Assembly: GCF_000251105.1 (NCBI RefSeq)
Contig: NC_017034.1
Span: forward strand, 248,001 to 312,000
Length of the DNA stretch: 64,000 bases
DNA from: Methanocella conradii HZ254
Lineage (GTDB): Archaea > Halobacteriota > Methanocellia > Methanocellales > Methanocellaceae
Reading direction: 5' to 3'
The notes under the pieces were generated by a model that was not told the origin of the DNA, searched no databases, and worked only from the letters and a program-made list of their open reading frames with translations. The translations under genes were made by a program, and so were the position numbers. This document shows positions 8,655 to 18,302 of this stretch, piece after piece (position 1 is the stretch's first letter; each line of letters opens with the position of its first letter).

Positions 8655-10166
8655 TTATACAACCTGAACCTTTTCCAGCACCATGCCCTCGACGAACATG
8701 ATGGGGTCCCTCAAGGACTCCTTTATGGCAGCGTCGAGCTTCCACTCCTTATCTGCGTAGATGGTAAACAGGCCATCGCCCTTCTTCACGTACTCGCCCT
8801 TCTTCTTGTGTATCAATATGCCCGCCCCCTTGTCATGGGGCGCTCCGGCGGTACGGCACACGGCCACAAGCCTCTTGTTAAAGATCTCCAGCACGTAGCC
8901 GTCCTGGGGCGACAGGACGGTGGCGACCTTGTCGCCGACGGGCACCTGCTCGGAGGTTATCTTAGGATCACCGCCCTGTACCTCGATTATCTCCTTGAAC
9001 TTCCTGAGGGCCTTGCCGCTCTTAACTATCTCAGCGGCCATCTTCTGGCCCTCGTTCTTAGCTGCCACCCCGCCCATCTCAAGCATCATGCCGGAGATGG
9101 CGAGGGTCTTCTCGATGAGGCTTGTGGGGCCCTCGAACTTCTCAAGCATGGTCAGCGCCTCCCTCACCTCCAGGCCGCCTCCTATCGTCCTGCCTATGGG
9201 CGAGCCGCCGTAGGTTATGGCGCACTCCACGCGCATCTTCAGGCGGTCCCCGAGCTCGATGAAATCCCTGGCCAGCTTTCTCGCCTCCTGTATGGTGGCT
9301 ATCTTGGACTGGTTGCCCATCGGGATGTCCAGCACCATCGTGTCCGCCCCTACGGCGTACTTCTTGGCCATGACGGAAGAGATAAGCTGGCTCCTGGGGT
9401 CGATGGAGAGCGGGTACTCGACGCCTATTATCTTATCGTCCGCCGGGGCGATGTTCGTCGCGCCGCCCCACACAAGGCATCCGCCCACCTTTGTGGTAAT
9501 TTTTTTCACTTCCTCGGCGCTGAAGCTGACCGGGGCCAGTATTTCCATCAAGTCGGCGCTTCCGCCCGCCCCCGTGATGGCGCGGCTGCTCGTCTTAGGT
9601 ATCAGAAGCCCGGCAGCAGCGACTATGGGCACGACGCACAGCGATATCTTGTTTCCTGGCACCCCGCCTATGCTATGATGGTCCATGACAGGATGGGTGT
9701 CGAACGATATCTGGTCGCCCGTCTTCACCATCGCCCTGGTCATCCACTCGATCTCGTCCGCGTCCATGCCGTAGATGTACGAGGCGGTGACGAAGGAGGT
9801 CAGCTCTATCTCGGTGAGGTTACCCTTCACGATGTCGGCGATGATGTCGTGCATCTCCTCGCTGGTGAGCTTCTGCTTATCCATCTTTTTCCTTATGTAT
9901 TGTATTGACCTGGGCCGCTCCGCGGGGATGACCTCGACCACCTCGTCTGGGACCGTTTTCAGGGCCTCCCACGCCTCCCTGTATATTCCCACCCTTCCGG
10001 GCGGTATGATCGCATCCGTGGTCTCCACTACCGCTGTTATTGTATCCCTGTTCTTGACCTGTACGCGGTCTCCGGCGTGGATGCCGAGCTCGTCCGCGTC
10101 CGTCGCGTTCACTATTATCTCGTATCGCCCGACCTCGATGTCGTACGGCTGTGCCTTCATCTTCAT
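8655..10166 (-). CDS. deoA: AMP phosphorylase (archaeal NMP pathway)
   Basis: Phosphorolyses AMP, and probably other NMPs, to a free base and ribose-1,5-bisphosphate, which feeds ribose-1,5-bisphosphate isomerase and type III RuBisCO. The 503-aa protein has the archaeal N-terminal extension (residues 1-85), the thymidine phosphorylase fold with HHSIGGVPGNK, the phosphate-binding TSSRAITGAGGSADLME and a C-terminal barrel-like domain with HKKKGEYVKKGDGLF. The other two pathway genes are not in the window. The archaeal extension and length separate it from bacterial thymidine phosphorylase. Confidence 0.93.
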   Translation of the reverse strand: MKMKAQPYDIEVGRYEIIVNATDADELGIHAGDRVQVKNRDTITAVVETTDAIIPPGRVGIYREAWEALKTVPDEVVEVIPAERPRSIQYIRKKMDKQKLTSEEMHDIIADIVKGNLTEIELTSFVTASYIYGMDADEIEWMTRAMVKTGDQISFDTHPVMDHHSIGGVPGNKISLCVVPIVAAAGLLIPKTSSRAITGAGGSADLMEILAPVSFSAEEVKKITTKVGGCLVWGGATNIAPADDKIIGVEYPLSIDPRSQLISSVMAKKYAVGADTMVLDIPMGNQSKIATIQEARKLARDFIELGDRLKMRVECAITYGGSPIGRTIGGGLEVREALTMLEKFEGPTSLIEKTLAISGMMLEMGGVAAKNEGQKMAAEIVKSGKALRKFKEIIEVQGGDPKITSEQVPVGDKVATVLSPQDGYVLEIFNKRLVAVCRTAGAPHDKGAGILIHKKKGEYVKKGDGLFTIYADKEWKLDAAIKESLRDPIMFVEGMVLEKVQVV

Positions 10167-10462
10167 GGGCCTACCTCACGAGTGATAAGTATCATAAGCG
10201 TTGATGGCAAATATACTTTTTTTATATGGGGTCGTGCTTCCGGGAAATAACTCCTCCGCCATTCCAACATCAAATCATACGGCTTTTACAATATAATCGT
10301 TCATTATGGTTTATTGATTAATTATATAGCAAATAAAACCATATTGTATTAATCTAAACTTTAATATACGTTTTTTAACTATTAGGACGATAAATAGGCT
10401 TATTTGCAATGAAGGACTTATAGGTTATTGCCCTATGGAGGGCGATTATGGAGGTAGTGAAA
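10167..10462. other. AT-rich intergenic region between divergent genes
   Basis: A divergent promoter region of about 300 nt. Several AT-rich blocks (10310-10375) could serve as TATA elements for the secreted DUF5667-like gene, for example CTTTAATATACG at 10360-10371. A purine-rich GGAGGT at 10450-10455 is the ribosome binding site for the ATG at 10463. No ORF, repeat or structured RNA recognised. Confidence 0.4.
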
Positions 10463-11263
10463 ATGATGAAGAAGATCATCGCTGCAACGCTCGCGCTCGC
10501 AGTGCTGGCGGCGCTCGTGCCGGCCGCCATGGCCGACCAGGGCGACGTCAAGCCATATAAGGGATGGATAGGCGCCGACTCGCCGCTCTATCCGATCAAG
10601 ATATTCTTACAGAAGCTGGACGTGAGCCTCACGTTTAATAATAATGAGAAGATGAAGAAGCAGATGGCGTATTTAGATGAGAGGGCTTCCGAGATCAAGG
10701 CCATGGAGCTTGCCAATAACGCCGAAGCGCTCGAAGCCGCCCTGGAAGAATACGAGGCAGGGCTTAACGAATTAAATAATACCACCCAGGCCCCCGACAT
10801 AAACGAGACTGATTATGCGGCTCTCGAGCCCCTTCTATACCATCACCAGCAGTGCTTCTACGGCATGATGAACAACTCGACCATGCCCCTGAGGATCCAG
10901 GAGCGCCTGAGGTATATGTTCAACGAGACGGTAAGGGTCAGGAACGGCATGCCGTTCTACTACTATAACAACACCTCGTACTTCATTCCGCCAGGGCAGA
11001 TGAAGAAGGCTGAAAATGACATAGACAACGATGACGATGGCATAATCAACGGCAGTAAGGTCCCACCAGGCTTAGCGAAGAAGGGCTATGTGGAGCCGGT
11101 GCCCACCATTACCAATGGCAGCAAGTCATGGCCATGGGACGAAATCAACTATACTTCCACCACGCCAAACGCTCCACATATGAAGAACCAGAATAATAAT
11201 AAAAACGAAAATGAGTACGGCAACTATAAAAACGAAAATAAGTACGGCAACTTTAAGAAATGA
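10463..11263 (+). CDS. Secreted DUF5667-like protein
   Basis: Exported protein of 266 aa. Residues 1-25 are a signal peptide (MMKKIIAATLALAVLAAL, cleavage after AMA). The mature start holds the DUF5667 hallmark DSPLYPIKIFLQKL, followed by a helical bundle with several NxT/NxS sites that could be glycosylated in archaea. Residues 190-200 (DIDNDDDGIING) resemble a calcium-binding DxDxDG loop. The tail is Asn/Lys/Glu-rich with an imperfect repeat (NENEYGNYK, NENKYGNFK). The start at 10463 is chosen over 10448 because GGAGGT sits 7 nt upstream. Function unknown; probably on the cell surface. Confidence 0.8.
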   Translation: MMKKIIAATLALAVLAALVPAAMADQGDVKPYKGWIGADSPLYPIKIFLQKLDVSLTFNNNEKMKKQMAYLDERASEIKAMELANNAEALEAALEEYEAGLNELNNTTQAPDINETDYAALEPLLYHHQQCFYGMMNNSTMPLRIQERLRYMFNETVRVRNGMPFYYYNNTSYFIPPGQMKKAENDIDNDDDGIINGSKVPPGLAKKGYVEPVPTITNGSKSWPWDEINYTSTTPNAPHMKNQNNNKNENEYGNYKNENKYGNFKK

Positions 11264-11296
11264 TGGTAAATGGGGTGTGCCAGCACCCCTTACCCA

Positions 11297-13579
11297 TCAT
11301 ATATACATGGACCTTTCTATCTCCCTTGCGCTCTTACGCTTAAGCTCGCCGCCTATATTCTGGTAGTAGCGCACCATCTCCTCGGTCACCGAGGGCTCGG
11401 TAAGCTTCAGCGCCTCCATGAAGTGCTTACGTCTGACGACTACTGCGTTCAGGTCCTCCCTGAGGGCCAGCCGGCCCGCCTTCTTACACACGGAGGCGAT
11501 GTCCGCACCCGTGAAGTTATCCGTCCTGTCCACGAGCTCGTTGAGCACGACGTCCTCGGCCACCGGCATCTGGCGCATGTGAACCTTGAATATCTCCCTT
11601 CTCGCTCCACGGTCTGGCACTGGCACCAGGATGATCTCGTCGAACCTGCCGGGCCTGAGCAGCGCCGGGTCAATGATGTCCGGCCTGTTGGTCGCCCCTA
11701 TGACGATGACCCCCCGCAACTCTTCCAGGCCGTCCAATTCGGATAGAAGCTGATTAACGATGCGCTCCGTGACCCTGGGCTCCCCCGCAGCGCTGCCCCT
11801 GACGGGCGCAAGGGCGTCCAATTCGTCTAAAAACACGATGGCGGGGGCAACCTGCCGGGCCTTCTTGAACACCTCGCTTATGTGCTTCTCGGACTCGCCG
11901 TACCACTTTGAGAGCAGGTCGCTCCCCTTCGCCGTTATGAAGTTGGCCTGGCTCTCGTTGGCTATGGCCTTGGCAAGCAGCGTCTTGCCGGTGCCGGGAG
12001 GGCCGTACAATAACACGCCCTTGGGCGCCTCAACCCCAACGCGCCGGAAAGAATCGGCGTATCGCAGCGGCCACTCCACCGCCTCTCTCAGCAGCATTTT
12101 GACCTCTGTGAGGCCTCCTATGTCGTCCCAGGTCACGTTCGGCACCTCTATCATGATTTCCCGAAGCGCCGAAGGCTGAATTATCTTCAGGGCCTCCTCG
12201 AAGTCGTGCCTGGACACCCTGAGCCGCTCCAGTATTTCTCTGGGCAGGGCCTGCTCCTTCAGGTCGATGCTGGGCAGAACCCTCCGGAGCACGTTCATGG
12301 CCGCCTCCTTGCAAAGCGCTGCAATATCTGCCCCCACGAAGCCGTACGTCCTGTCGGCCAGCTCATCCAAATCCACGTCAGGGGTGAGAGGCATGCTCCT
12401 CGTGTGTATCTGGAATATCTCCTTGCGGCCGGACTTGTCCGGCACCCGAAGCTCTATCTCCCGGTCGAAGCGCCCGGGCCTTCTCAGGGCAGTATCGATG
12501 GCCTCGGGCCTATTCGTAGCGCCTATGACGATGACGTTCTTCCTCGTCTTCAGCCCGTCCATCAGGGATAAGAGCTGGGCCACCACCCGCCGCTCCACCT
12601 CGCCCGTCACCTCCGCCCGCTTTGTGGCTATCGAGTCCAGCTCGTCTATGAAGATGATGGCGGGTGCGTTGCTCTCCGCCTCCTTGAACACGTCCCTCAG
12701 GTGCTGCTCCGACTCCCCATAGTACTTGGACATGATCTCGGGGCCGTTTATGGACGTGAAGTAAGCATCCGACTCGTTTGCAACGGCCTTGGCGAGCAGA
12801 GTCTTCCCGGTGCCGGGCGGCCCTAAAATGAGCACACCCCTGGGCGGGTCTATGCCGAGCCGCTGGAAAAGCTCAGGGTATTTCAGCGGAAGCTCGATCA
12901 TCTCCCTTATCTTTATTATCGCGTCCCTTATCCCGCCCAGGTCCTCATACGTGACCTCGGGCACCTCGCTTTTTATTACCTCGGTCGCCTCAGGCAATAG
13001 CTGAATTTCTGTCACCTCCGTTATCTTGACCACGCCGGCCGGGACGGTCGACGCGATCGCAAGCTTGACCTCGCCCAAACCGAACGAAGGGCTCGAGAAG
13101 AAGTCCCGAAAAAATTCCTCGAACATAAGGTTTGAGTTGAAGGATTGCGACGGCGGCGTATAGGTCGAAGTCGATACTATGTCCCCCTGGCATACAGGGC
13201 GGTTTAAAAAAGAGGCCTGCAGGCTTTCTGGAGAGGCGTATATCCTTATCCCCTTCTGGACGGGCATGAGCACCACCTTTTTCGCCTCGCTCCACTTTGC
13301 CCTGGACACCTCCACGTAGTCGCCCAGCGTGGTGCCCGCGTTATGCCTTATTATGCCGTCGATCCTGACGATGTCAAGGTGCATGTCAGACGGGAAGGCG
13401 CTTCCTACGATGGCTGCCGTGCTCCTCCTCCCGCTGATCTGGATGACGTCGCCGTAAGATACGCCCATCTCCTTTATGTGGCGCTCGTTGATCCGCGCTA
13501 TACCCCTCCCTACCTCTCTTTTGTCGGCCTCCGCCACCTTCAGCCTGACCCTCGCTTTCTCTTCTTTTTGCACAGTCAT
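11297..13579 (-). CDS. CDC48/VAT-type AAA+ ATPase
   Basis: Double-ring AAA+ unfoldase that feeds proteins to the archaeal proteasome. The 760-aa protein has the CDC48 N domain (residues 1-185), then two AAA modules, D1 and D2, each with Walker A (GPPGTGKTLLAKA) and Walker B (IIFIDELD, IVFLDELD), and second-region-of-homology motifs ATNRPEAID and ATNRPDIID. Full length. The start at 13579 is preceded by GAGG at 13587-13590, 7 nt upstream; the in-frame TTG at 13585 is less likely. Monocistronic, with a TATA-like AT block around 13600-13620. Confidence 0.96.
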   Translation of the reverse strand: MTVQKEEKARVRLKVAEADKREVGRGIARINERHIKEMGVSYGDVIQISGRRSTAAIVGSAFPSDMHLDIVRIDGIIRHNAGTTLGDYVEVSRAKWSEAKKVVLMPVQKGIRIYASPESLQASFLNRPVCQGDIVSTSTYTPPSQSFNSNLMFEEFFRDFFSSPSFGLGEVKLAIASTVPAGVVKITEVTEIQLLPEATEVIKSEVPEVTYEDLGGIRDAIIKIREMIELPLKYPELFQRLGIDPPRGVLILGPPGTGKTLLAKAVANESDAYFTSINGPEIMSKYYGESEQHLRDVFKEAESNAPAIIFIDELDSIATKRAEVTGEVERRVVAQLLSLMDGLKTRKNVIVIGATNRPEAIDTALRRPGRFDREIELRVPDKSGRKEIFQIHTRSMPLTPDVDLDELADRTYGFVGADIAALCKEAAMNVLRRVLPSIDLKEQALPREILERLRVSRHDFEEALKIIQPSALREIMIEVPNVTWDDIGGLTEVKMLLREAVEWPLRYADSFRRVGVEAPKGVLLYGPPGTGKTLLAKAIANESQANFITAKGSDLLSKWYGESEKHISEVFKKARQVAPAIVFLDELDALAPVRGSAAGEPRVTERIVNQLLSELDGLEELRGVIVIGATNRPDIIDPALLRPGRFDEIILVPVPDRGARREIFKVHMRQMPVAEDVVLNELVDRTDNFTGADIASVCKKAGRLALREDLNAVVVRRKHFMEALKLTEPSVTEEMVRYYQNIGGELKRKSAREIERSMYI

Positions 13580-13766
13580 CGTCAATCCTCAAAGAATGAT
13601 ATATATTTATTTTTATATTGATAAGTAGAAGTTTTAGCCATAATATAAAGACAAAATCAATGGATATAGCGGCATGATTTATAAAAGGCCATGGCGGGCG
13701 CGCCGGCAAGGGGCAGAAAAACGTGAAGGAAGGCGTGATAACACAAAAAAGCGCTTTGTTATAGCC

Positions 13767-14624
13767 CTACTTTATCTTAACTCCGTTGTAGTTCCTCAGC
13801 AGGTCGACCATCCAGGCCAGCTTCCGCTTTGCATCGCAGTCGGGATACTCTTTCAGGAGGAGGTCAACCCTGGCGATGCGCTCCTCAACCTGCCTCATGC
13901 ACTTATCGATGGCCTCCTGGCGTGACATATTCTCCTCGTAGACCATGGGCAAAATGAACGATTGGAGGGCTGACTTCTTGTTCTCGTCGTCGATCCTGGT
14001 ATACTCGATGAGGTCGTCCACGATCTGGTAAGCCATGCCGAACTCCAGGCCCATCGTCCTGCATTTTTCGACGCACCTCTCGATGGCGCCGGCGATCCTC
14101 GCCCCCATCTCGAAAGACGACTCGAACATGACGGCCGTCTTCTTGCGGACGCAGGCGAAGTAGTCGGCCTCAGTTGGCTTGTATTCCCTCGACTTCACGT
14201 CGAGGAGCTCGCCCTCGGCCATGTACATCCCCGCCTTGCTGAACGCGTAAATGGTCCCCGGGTCGTACTTTGAGATGAGCATCATCGCCCTGGAGATGAG
14301 GTAGTCGCCGCTGACCATCGCCAGGAAGAGGCCGAACTTCTCGTGTGACGTGTCCTCGCCCCTCCTCTTAATCCCCTCATCGACGATATCGTCCTGTATG
14401 AGCGACGTGGTGTGTATGCATTCCATGGCGAGAGCTGCGTCCAGCGCTTTATCGATGCCGCCGCCGTTCAGCTCTGTCAGGAGGAGGACGCTGAGCGGCC
14501 TGAGCCGTTTGCCGGCGGTCTTCAGTGAATGCGCTATGCTCACCCGTATCTCTGGCATTTCGACTTCGCCCAAGATTCGCTCTATGCCAGCGTTGATTGC
14601 TTTGACCTCTTCCCAGTCTTGCAT
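13767..14624 (-). CDS. Polyprenyl diphosphate synthase (short-chain trans-prenyltransferase family)
   Basis: Class I isoprenyl diphosphate synthase that condenses isopentenyl diphosphate with an allylic diphosphate, probably for archaeal lipid or quinone side chains. The 285-aa protein has the first Asp-rich motif DDIVDE, with a following RRGEDTSHEKFG in place of the usual RRGxPT, and a second motif DDLIEY where DDxxD is normal, so the second motif is variant. Chain length cannot be predicted safely. ATG at 14624 follows GGTG; an in-frame GTG lies 3 nt earlier. HMG-CoA reductase of the mevalonate route is at 29546-30838. Confidence 0.85.
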   Translation of the reverse strand: MQDWEEVKAINAGIERILGEVEMPEIRVSIAHSLKTAGKRLRPLSVLLLTELNGGGIDKALDAALAMECIHTTSLIQDDIVDEGIKRRGEDTSHEKFGLFLAMVSGDYLISRAMMLISKYDPGTIYAFSKAGMYMAEGELLDVKSREYKPTEADYFACVRKKTAVMFESSFEMGARIAGAIERCVEKCRTMGLEFGMAYQIVDDLIEYTRIDDENKKSALQSFILPMVYEENMSRQEAIDKCMRQVEERIARVDLLLKEYPDCDAKRKLAWMVDLLRNYNGVKIK

Positions 14625-14803
14625 CACCAGATATCCCTTGCGTTGTATTATACGGGGTATAATCGCTGCTAGTTTAAATTAATTCCGATGTTGGCTGGGT
14701 AGATGCTTGGCAATGTAATTTTGAATAATAGAAACCTTCTTCAGCCTTTGAAGTAGAGGATGCGGGGGCTAACCATCCATATCACCAGAAAAAGATGTTC
14801 AAC

Positions 14804-14820
14804 AAGCAATATAATATATA
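14804..14820 (+). promoter_or_regulatory. TATA box of the secF-secD operon
   Basis: The AT-rich block CAATATAATATATAC is the best TATA candidate upstream of secF, leaving a leader of about 30 nt before the ATG at 14866. Confidence 0.5.
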
Positions 14821-14865
14821 CAAAAGCTTTTTAGGGCATCAACATATTATGTTTGACTGATTTGA

Positions 14866-15843
14866 ATGAAGGCCGACGAATCGAGCAGAAAAAAGGCCCC
14901 TTTACCGAAGGCAGATGAGAAGAAGGGCTCGAAAGAAGAGCCTGATAAGGATGCGAGACTGCTATCGAAGCTCAAGTGGCCTGAGCTTCCGACCAGGCAA
15001 GCTATTGGAATACCGCTGGCCGTGCTCGTAATAGCTTTACTCGTAACAGGATTTACGTGGCTTACCGTGGGAGCACCGCTCCACCTTGGGCTGGAGTTCA
15101 AGGGCGGCACATCGGTGACCATTAAAACGGATAAGACGGACCAGCAGCTACAGGAAGAGTTCTCGAGCTATCCGCTCAACCTCATTACCAGGGACCCCAA
15201 CCAGGGCACGGTGATGCTTCGCTTTAGCCAGATGGGCCAGGCTCAGCTGGACTCGCTCGCCGCCTACCTGGCGAAAAGCTATCCGGGCGCCACCATTGAG
15301 CATACGGGCAGCACCTTCAGCGCCGCCAACCAGGGCCAGGCTGTCGTGGCCATCGTCGTGGCGTTCGCCCTGATGGCCGTGGTGATATTCATAATCTTCA
15401 GGGACTTCGTTCCATGCATAGCCGTGATAACGTCGGCTTTCTCGGACATCATGATAACGGTGGCGCTCATGAACGTATTCCATATAGAGCTTACTTTTGG
15501 CACCTTCGCCGCCCTGCTGATGCTCATAGGCTACTCGGTGGACACGGATATATTGCTCACCACTAAGGTTTTGGGCGAGAAGAAGTACCTGGAGAAGAAG
15601 ATAGCGTCCTGCAGGGCCACGGGTCTCACCATGAGCATATCCGCTATCGTCGCCTTCATGGTGCTTTATCTCGTGTCGACTTTCTCGTACGTGGCCGGCT
15701 TCGCGACCATACCGGTGCTGTCAAGCATCTCGATCGTCATCATATTCGGCCTGCTGGCCGACCTGATGAACACCTGGTTCCTTAACGCCGGGCTTTTGAA
15801 GTGGTACATGGAATCGCCGCAGGGGAGGGCCAGGTATGCCTGA
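14866..15843 (+). CDS. secF: Protein-export membrane protein SecF
   Basis: SecF partners SecD and SecY to drive protein export by proton motive force. The 325-aa protein has a charged cytoplasmic N-terminus, TM1 at about 45-65, the FKGGTSVTI extracellular motif and five C-terminal TM helices with SVDTDILLTTKV, the archaeal form of the conserved SVDT segment. The order secF-secD with an 8-nt overlap is typical for Euryarchaeota. Archaea lack SecA, so the energetic role is less clear than in bacteria. Confidence 0.95.
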   Translation: MKADESSRKKAPLPKADEKKGSKEEPDKDARLLSKLKWPELPTRQAIGIPLAVLVIALLVTGFTWLTVGAPLHLGLEFKGGTSVTIKTDKTDQQLQEEFSSYPLNLITRDPNQGTVMLRFSQMGQAQLDSLAAYLAKSYPGATIEHTGSTFSAANQGQAVVAIVVAFALMAVVIFIIFRDFVPCIAVITSAFSDIMITVALMNVFHIELTFGTFAALLMLIGYSVDTDILLTTKVLGEKKYLEKKIASCRATGLTMSISAIVAFMVLYLVSTFSYVAGFATIPVLSSISIVIIFGLLADLMNTWFLNAGLLKWYMESPQGRARYA

Positions 15844-17137
15844 GAAGCAGCAGGGGATGTGGACGAGGCTGTTCACCGACTACAGGGTGATAATACTAAT
15901 AATCGCCCTATTGCTGTCGATTATTTTCCTGGGGCCGAGCTATTCGAACGGCCAGCTCAACACTAACCTGAAGTTCGGGCTGGACTTCGAGGGCGGCTCG
16001 TATGTTAAGCTGAAGCTGCTTAACAATAGCAGCCCCGGACAGCCCATCTCTGACCAGACCCTCGAGCTTACCAAGTCTATCATGGAATTAAAAATAAACG
16101 AGTATGGCCTTAAGAATACTCCCGTTAACACGGTTAGGGATGACCAGGGTAACGCCTACGTGCTCATCGATTTTGCGGGCATCCCATACGATGAGGCCAT
16201 GTCAATCGTGGGTAGGCAGGGCAAGTTCGAGATGCGCATCCAGACTCAGGGCAACGAGTCGGCCTTCATCCTCGACGGAAGCGATGTAACCGGAGTTTCC
16301 GACCCGGTGGCGCATATCGAGGGCACAGAAACTGCATATGGCGTGACCTTCGGGCTGACAAAAGCCGGCGCCGAAAAGTTCCAGCAGGCCTGCATTAAGT
16401 ATGGCGCTACTGCAGACCCTGAAAGCCACTACGTAATGATGCTTTTGGATGGCAAGGTGTTCTATTCCAGGCCACTGTCTTCCGAGCTTGCGAACAGCCT
16501 GAAAACCAAGCCAGTGGACCAGATGGAGGCGATGACGGGCACTGGCGATGAAGGCAAGGCCATGGCCAAAGAGGTGAGCGTCCACATGAGGGGCGGCTCG
16601 CTGCCCGTTAGCGTCCAGGTGGTGAGCTCAGGACAGGTCCCGGCGGAGCAGGGCGCCATGTTCAAGACCGTAGTCATCATAGCCATGATACTGGCGCAGT
16701 GCGCCATCGGCGCCATAATGTACTTCCGCTACAGGGAGCCGAGGATAATACTCCCCATGTTTTTAACCTCCATATTCGAGGTGGTCATTTTGCTGGGAGT
16801 GGCGGCTTTCATCAACTGGGAGATAGACCTGCCATCCGTGGCGGGCATCATCGCGGTGATAGGCACTGGCATAGACCAGCTAATAATCATAACCGACGAG
16901 GTGATGACGACTGGCAAGGCCCCGACCACTAAGAAGATTTTACAAAAATTGTCCTCGGCCTTCAAGATCATCGTGTCCTCGGCGGCCACCGTGGTAGTCG
17001 CCATGATACCATTATGGTACATGGGCTTCGGCTCGCTCAAGGGCTTCGCCATCACGACCATCCTGGGAGTATTTATAGGAATACTGATCACCAGGCCAGC
17101 CTACGGGAGGATAATAAGCGACATACTCGGCAAGTAG
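15836..17137 (+). CDS. secD: Protein-export membrane protein SecD
   Basis: SecD, 433 aa, with TM1 at about 17-35, the P1 head motif FGLDFEGGSYVKL, a large extracytoplasmic region and five C-terminal TM helices containing GTGIDQLIIITDE in place of the bacterial GAAVDANVLI segment. Translation is coupled to secF by the overlap at 15836-15843. Followed by the convergent YkgJ-like gene. Confidence 0.95.
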   Translation: MPEKQQGMWTRLFTDYRVIILIIALLLSIIFLGPSYSNGQLNTNLKFGLDFEGGSYVKLKLLNNSSPGQPISDQTLELTKSIMELKINEYGLKNTPVNTVRDDQGNAYVLIDFAGIPYDEAMSIVGRQGKFEMRIQTQGNESAFILDGSDVTGVSDPVAHIEGTETAYGVTFGLTKAGAEKFQQACIKYGATADPESHYVMMLLDGKVFYSRPLSSELANSLKTKPVDQMEAMTGTGDEGKAMAKEVSVHMRGGSLPVSVQVVSSGQVPAEQGAMFKTVVIIAMILAQCAIGAIMYFRYREPRIILPMFLTSIFEVVILLGVAAFINWEIDLPSVAGIIAVIGTGIDQLIIITDEVMTTGKAPTTKKILQKLSSAFKIIVSSAATVVVAMIPLWYMGFGSLKGFAITTILGVFIGILITRPAYGRIISDILGK

Positions 17138-17151
17138 GGCGCTGCCCTACA

Positions 17152-17769
17152 TCACTTCTTTTTCTTTGTGGCTCTCAGGGATGGGCAGAAGCTGTCCTCT
17201 TTTATCAGGCGGCTATCCGTGTATTTGCCAATATAATAAGGAAACTTTTTGCATACCAGTGGCTTAGTGTCGTGGACGCTACATGCTGCCATGTCGCCCT
17301 TCTCCTCGAGGAACACGCAAGCGCCGTTGCTTCGCTTCACGTAAACGGCACATTCTAGCAGCCTTGTGACGTATAACAGCCTGTAAACTTTTAAAGAACA
17401 TATCCCCAGGCTTTCAAGGAGCGCCCACGCTTCGGCCTTGGCCGCCTTAATCTCATCCTTTTTTAGCGCCAGCAATGGCGTCCTCCTCTCATCAATGGCC
17501 AGGGAATCAAGTATATCAAGCCGGCCCTGGAATGCCCACCGCTTCACATCCTCGTGGCAAACCGTGATGTACCTGACTATGGCGCAGCATTGCCCGCAGC
17601 GCAAGCACCTAAAAAAAGGCAGCTCAACGGCCATGCAATCTGTCAATAGCCGGGCGCTATCCGGATAAAGCTCATGGATGCGCGACAATTGCTCCAGCTC
17701 CTCACGGGTTGCGCCACCATATACCATCGGGTTATCCTTGAAAAAGCGAAGCAGCCCCTCAGATACCAT
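17152..17769 (-). CDS. YkgJ-family cysteine-cluster protein
   Basis: A 205-aa protein with the CxxCxxCC motif (CLRCGQCC, near residue 55) plus later cysteines in CSVHDTKPLVCKKFPYY and SFCPS. This matches the YkgJ/UPF0153 family, thought to bind zinc or an Fe-S cluster, with no settled function. Length is at the high end of the family because of an N-terminal helical extension. Convergent with secD, 14 nt apart. Confidence 0.85.
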   Translation of the reverse strand: MVSEGLLRFFKDNPMVYGGATREELEQLSRIHELYPDSARLLTDCMAVELPFFRCLRCGQCCAIVRYITVCHEDVKRWAFQGRLDILDSLAIDERRTPLLALKKDEIKAAKAEAWALLESLGICSLKVYRLLYVTRLLECAVYVKRSNGACVFLEEKGDMAACSVHDTKPLVCKKFPYYIGKYTDSRLIKEDSFCPSLRATKKKK

Positions 17770-17824
17770 GCTATGTACAATAAAATTAGAGAGGGCATAT
17801 TAACTTTAACCTTTAGCCATTCGT

Positions 17825-18208
17825 TCACCTTATTATCATTATGGAGCAGCCCGCGTCCCGGGCCACCTTCCCGGACACGCTCCCGAGTGGTCTCCTCCCG
17901 CCCTCGTGCCTTCCCGACGCCCCCAGTATGATGAAATCAGCGCATATCTTGTCCGCAGCTCTCAGGATAGACTCGGCCGGGTCCCCGGCCTCCAGCATCG
18001 TGGTCACCCCGACCTCTTGAGATAGCGCCTTTAGCTTGATGGCCTGTACCGTCCGCTTTCCCTCAGCCCACGCCGTCCTTTGCTCTCTGTCAGGGCTCAA
18101 CACATAAACGACGAACAACTCTGCCTTATAGCGGGAGGCATGGTCGATGGCATAGTCCACCGCCCTCTCAGTATGCGGCATGCCATCAGTCGCCAGTAGT
18201 ACCTTCAT
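17825..18208 (-). CDS. Universal stress protein (UspA family)
   Basis: A 127-aa alpha/beta protein starting KVLLATDGMPHTERAVDYA and ending with the ATP-binding type signature GASGRHEGGRRPLGSVSGKV. The Gly-rich GxSGxxxGxxxxG pattern is present, so it probably binds nucleotide. Cytoplasmic. A second Usp lies at 33189-33629. No operon partner. Confidence 0.9.
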   Translation of the reverse strand: MKVLLATDGMPHTERAVDYAIDHASRYKAELFVVYVLSPDREQRTAWAEGKRTVQAIKLKALSQEVGVTTMLEAGDPAESILRAADKICADFIILGASGRHEGGRRPLGSVSGKVARDAGCSIMIIR

Positions 18209-18267
18209 TTATGAAAGGGTTGGTCTTCGCTCATTTTAATCTTGTCCGAAGAAAAATCGGATTTGTA

Positions 18268-18284
18268 AAGCATTTAAGGTTTTA
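18268..18284 (+). promoter_or_regulatory. Possible promoter of the guide-RNA-like scaffold
   Basis: AAGCATTTAAGGTTTTA lies 20-35 nt before the scaffold at 18303. It has TATA-like composition and archaeal spacing, which would allow the RNA to be transcribed on its own. Confidence 0.35.
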
Positions 18285-18302
18285 ATTGTTTTGTGCTTTT
18301 AC